From assembly GCA_021818565.1 (NCBI GenBank), contig JAKATV010000436.1, positions 1 through 15,694 on the forward strand: a stretch of DNA of 15,694 bases, written 5' to 3'. Positions 14,489 to 15,694 of the stretch are shown piece by piece. The notes beneath the pieces are model-generated. The model did not search any database. It had not been told where the DNA came from and worked only from the letters and a program-made list of their open reading frames with translations. Source of the stretch: Planctomycetota bacterium. Lineage in GTDB: Bacteria > Planctomycetota > Phycisphaerae > WQYP01. The translations under genes were made by a program, and so were the position numbers. Numbering within the stretch: position 1 is the stretch's first letter; every line of letters begins with the position of its first letter.

Positions 14489-15226
14489 TCATCCGAATTC
14501 GTCGCCCTTGAAACTGTGGCCCAGATACGTCTGACGTACCAGCGGATTATTAATTAATTCTTTGGGGGTGCCCTGGGCCATGACCTTCCCCTCGGAAATA
14601 ATCAATGCCCGGTCGCAGACCTCCAAGGTGCGCTGCACATTATGATCAGTAATGAGAATGGCTTTGCCCATCTGCTGGCGCAGCTGCCGGATTTCGCGCT
14701 GCAAATCCTCCACGGCAATGGGGTCCACACCGCTGAAGGGCTCATCAAGCAGAATCAACGATGGATTGGTAATCAAGGCCCGTGCGATTTCCAATTTGCG
14801 CCGCTCCCCACCCGAAAGAGTAAACGCCTTTTGCCTTCGCGTCTTGGTAAGACCGAATTGCTCCAGCAGACGATGCGCCTCTTCACGGCGCTGGGCACCG
14901 GTGCGCCGGGTCTGCTCCAGAATGGCCAGGAGATTTTGTTCCACCGTCAGGCGGAGAAACACCGATGGCTCCTGCGAAAGGTACCCCATGCCGCGCCGCG
15001 CTCGCTTGTACATGGGCAAATGCGTAATATCCACGCCATCAAAAAGCACCGTCCCGGCATCCGGGCGGATCATACCAATAGCCATGCGAAAACTGGTGGT
15101 TTTCCCCGCTCCATTGCGGCCTAACAACCCGATGACTTCTTTGTGCCCAACGTCAAACGACACTTGATTGACCACGGTGCGTGTGCCATATCGTTTAACC
15201 AGATTATGAGCCGATAGCAAATTCAA
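14489..15226 (-). CDS. lptB: Lipopolysaccharide export ATPase LptB
   Basis: This is the cytoplasmic ABC ATPase that powers extraction of lipopolysaccharide by LptFG. In the numbering from the longer in-frame ATG (15271; subtract 15 for the chosen start) it has Walker A GRNGAGKTT (51-59), Q-loop Q100 in the family-typical GYLSQEPSVFLRL, signature LSGGE (152-156), Walker B LILLDEP (172-178) and switch H210 in TDHNV. The CDRALIISEGKVMAQGTP ending fits LptB and LivF-like relatives; the GYLSQEPSVF segment favours LptB. I chose TTG at 15226, giving 245 residues, because the family starts just before LSAHNLVKRYG. The ATG at 15269-15271 would add a 15-residue hydrophobic extension. Neither start has a good ribosome site. 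The HAD gene follows after 3 nt. Confidence 0.9.
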   Translation of the reverse strand: MNLLSAHNLVKRYGTRTVVNQVSFDVGHKEVIGLLGRNGAGKTTSFRMAIGMIRPDAGTVLFDGVDITHLPMYKRARRGMGYLSQEPSVFLRLTVEQNLLAILEQTRRTGAQRREEAHRLLEQFGLTKTRRQKAFTLSGGERRKLEIARALITNPSLILLDEPFSGVDPIAVEDLQREIRQLRQQMGKAILITDHNVQRTLEVCDRALIISEGKVMAQGTPKELINNPLVRQTYLGHSFKGDEFG

Positions 15227-15355
15227 CCAACACCATACCGCCGCAATGACCAGACTCCGGGCCGCCACCATGGCAGCCGCAGAACCGGTTGTGCAGCATT
15301 GTCACGATTGCCCGGTGGTATGGCAAGCGAACCGACAGCCAAAGCGTTATCCGCA

Positions 15356-15694
15356 TCATGGATTATTGCCAGGGGCAGTGCGAACAATAATCGCCCCATG
15401 CGTCTTATTTACTGGATGTTTTAACGGCATTAGCCGCATGGCACCGGCGCACATGACAATAATAATGCCGCACAAAACACATCCGGAATACCATTTTTTC
15501 GCGGCCTGTCGAAACGGCGCAAACATTGTGGCCCGCCCCGCCAGAACCGACAACAGAAAAAATAATCCCAGCGCCGCCAGGAGTTTAACCGTCAGCAGGA
15601 GTTGATACAGCGGCGGCTCGGCGCGCAAATTGATCACCACTAGAAGCCAATAAACGCCGGAAATAATCTGCAGCAGAATGACCATTCCCAGAAA
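15356..15694 (-). CDS. Small membrane protein, possibly incomplete at the window edge
   Basis: The frame is open from the right edge to TGA at 15356-15358. The only early ATG is at 15683-15685, giving 109 residues, with GGGA directly against it, so the true start may lie outside the window. Three hydrophobic spans are visible: about 1-20 (VILLQIISGVYWLLVVINL), 27-51 (LYQLLLTVKLLAALGLFFLL onwards) and 67-86 (GCVLCGIIIVMCAGAMRLM). A basic loop (FRQAAKKW) lies between spans 2 and 3. The pattern resembles small integral membrane proteins of CopD-like or unnamed families, but I cannot assign it. It ends 129 bp before lptB. Confidence 0.6.
   Translation of the reverse strand, partial: FLGMVILLQIISGVYWLLVVINLRAEPPLYQLLLTVKLLAALGLFFLLSVLAGRATMFAPFRQAAKKWYSGCVLCGIIIVMCAGAMRLMPLKHPVNKTHGAIIVRTAPGNNP

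Noticed and set aside
1..15694. CRISPR arrays, tRNA or rRNA genes, insertion sequences, integrases
   Set aside because: No regularly spaced repeats, cloverleaf or rRNA stretches, transposase-like frames or terminal inverted repeats were seen, including at the edges of the three-gene cassette.

Overview
The window comes from a diderm bacterium of moderate, slightly GC-rich composition. The outer envelope is implied by a lipoprotein adaptor with an RND pump and by an LptB-type lipopolysaccharide-transport ATPase. Several genes start at GTG or TTG, and spacers carry degenerate word-like repeats. A planctomycete relative (Phycisphaerae-like) is my best guess, but that is only an impression and cannot be proved here.

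Layout. Positions 1-376 hold a possible tail of an upstream gene and repeat-rich spacer. Positions 377-4857 (minus strand) hold a two-gene efflux operon: an MdtA-type adaptor lipoprotein, then an MdtB/MdtC-type RND pump, coupled by a GTGA overlap. Positions 5140-10856 (plus strand) hold core metabolism: trpE, aspS, pyruvate kinase, and a small lipoprotein overlapping the kinase stop by ATGA. Positions 11031-13430 (plus strand) hold a tightly packed three-gene cassette of no known function: a TIGR04255-family protein, a helix-turn-helix protein, and a protein with an LLSHDCDI motif. Positions 13473-15694 (minus strand) hold a small two-helix membrane protein, a HAD-superfamily sugar-phosphate phosphatase-like enzyme, LptB, and a membrane protein that runs to or near the right edge.

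How the genes relate. The efflux genes form one export unit, but no outer-membrane channel gene is in view. trpE, aspS and pyk are separate housekeeping genes with their own leaders. LptB and the HAD enzyme are almost contiguous and probably co-transcribed. The three-gene cassette sits between these housekeeping blocks behind its own AT-rich leader, which holds a 9-bp direct repeat. Its genes overlap or nearly touch. It looks like an accessory module and is the best candidate here for an undescribed system. Several start sites were moved from the longest reading frame using Shine-Dalgarno spacing and family length (trpE, aspS, the HTH gene, the third cassette gene, lptB).
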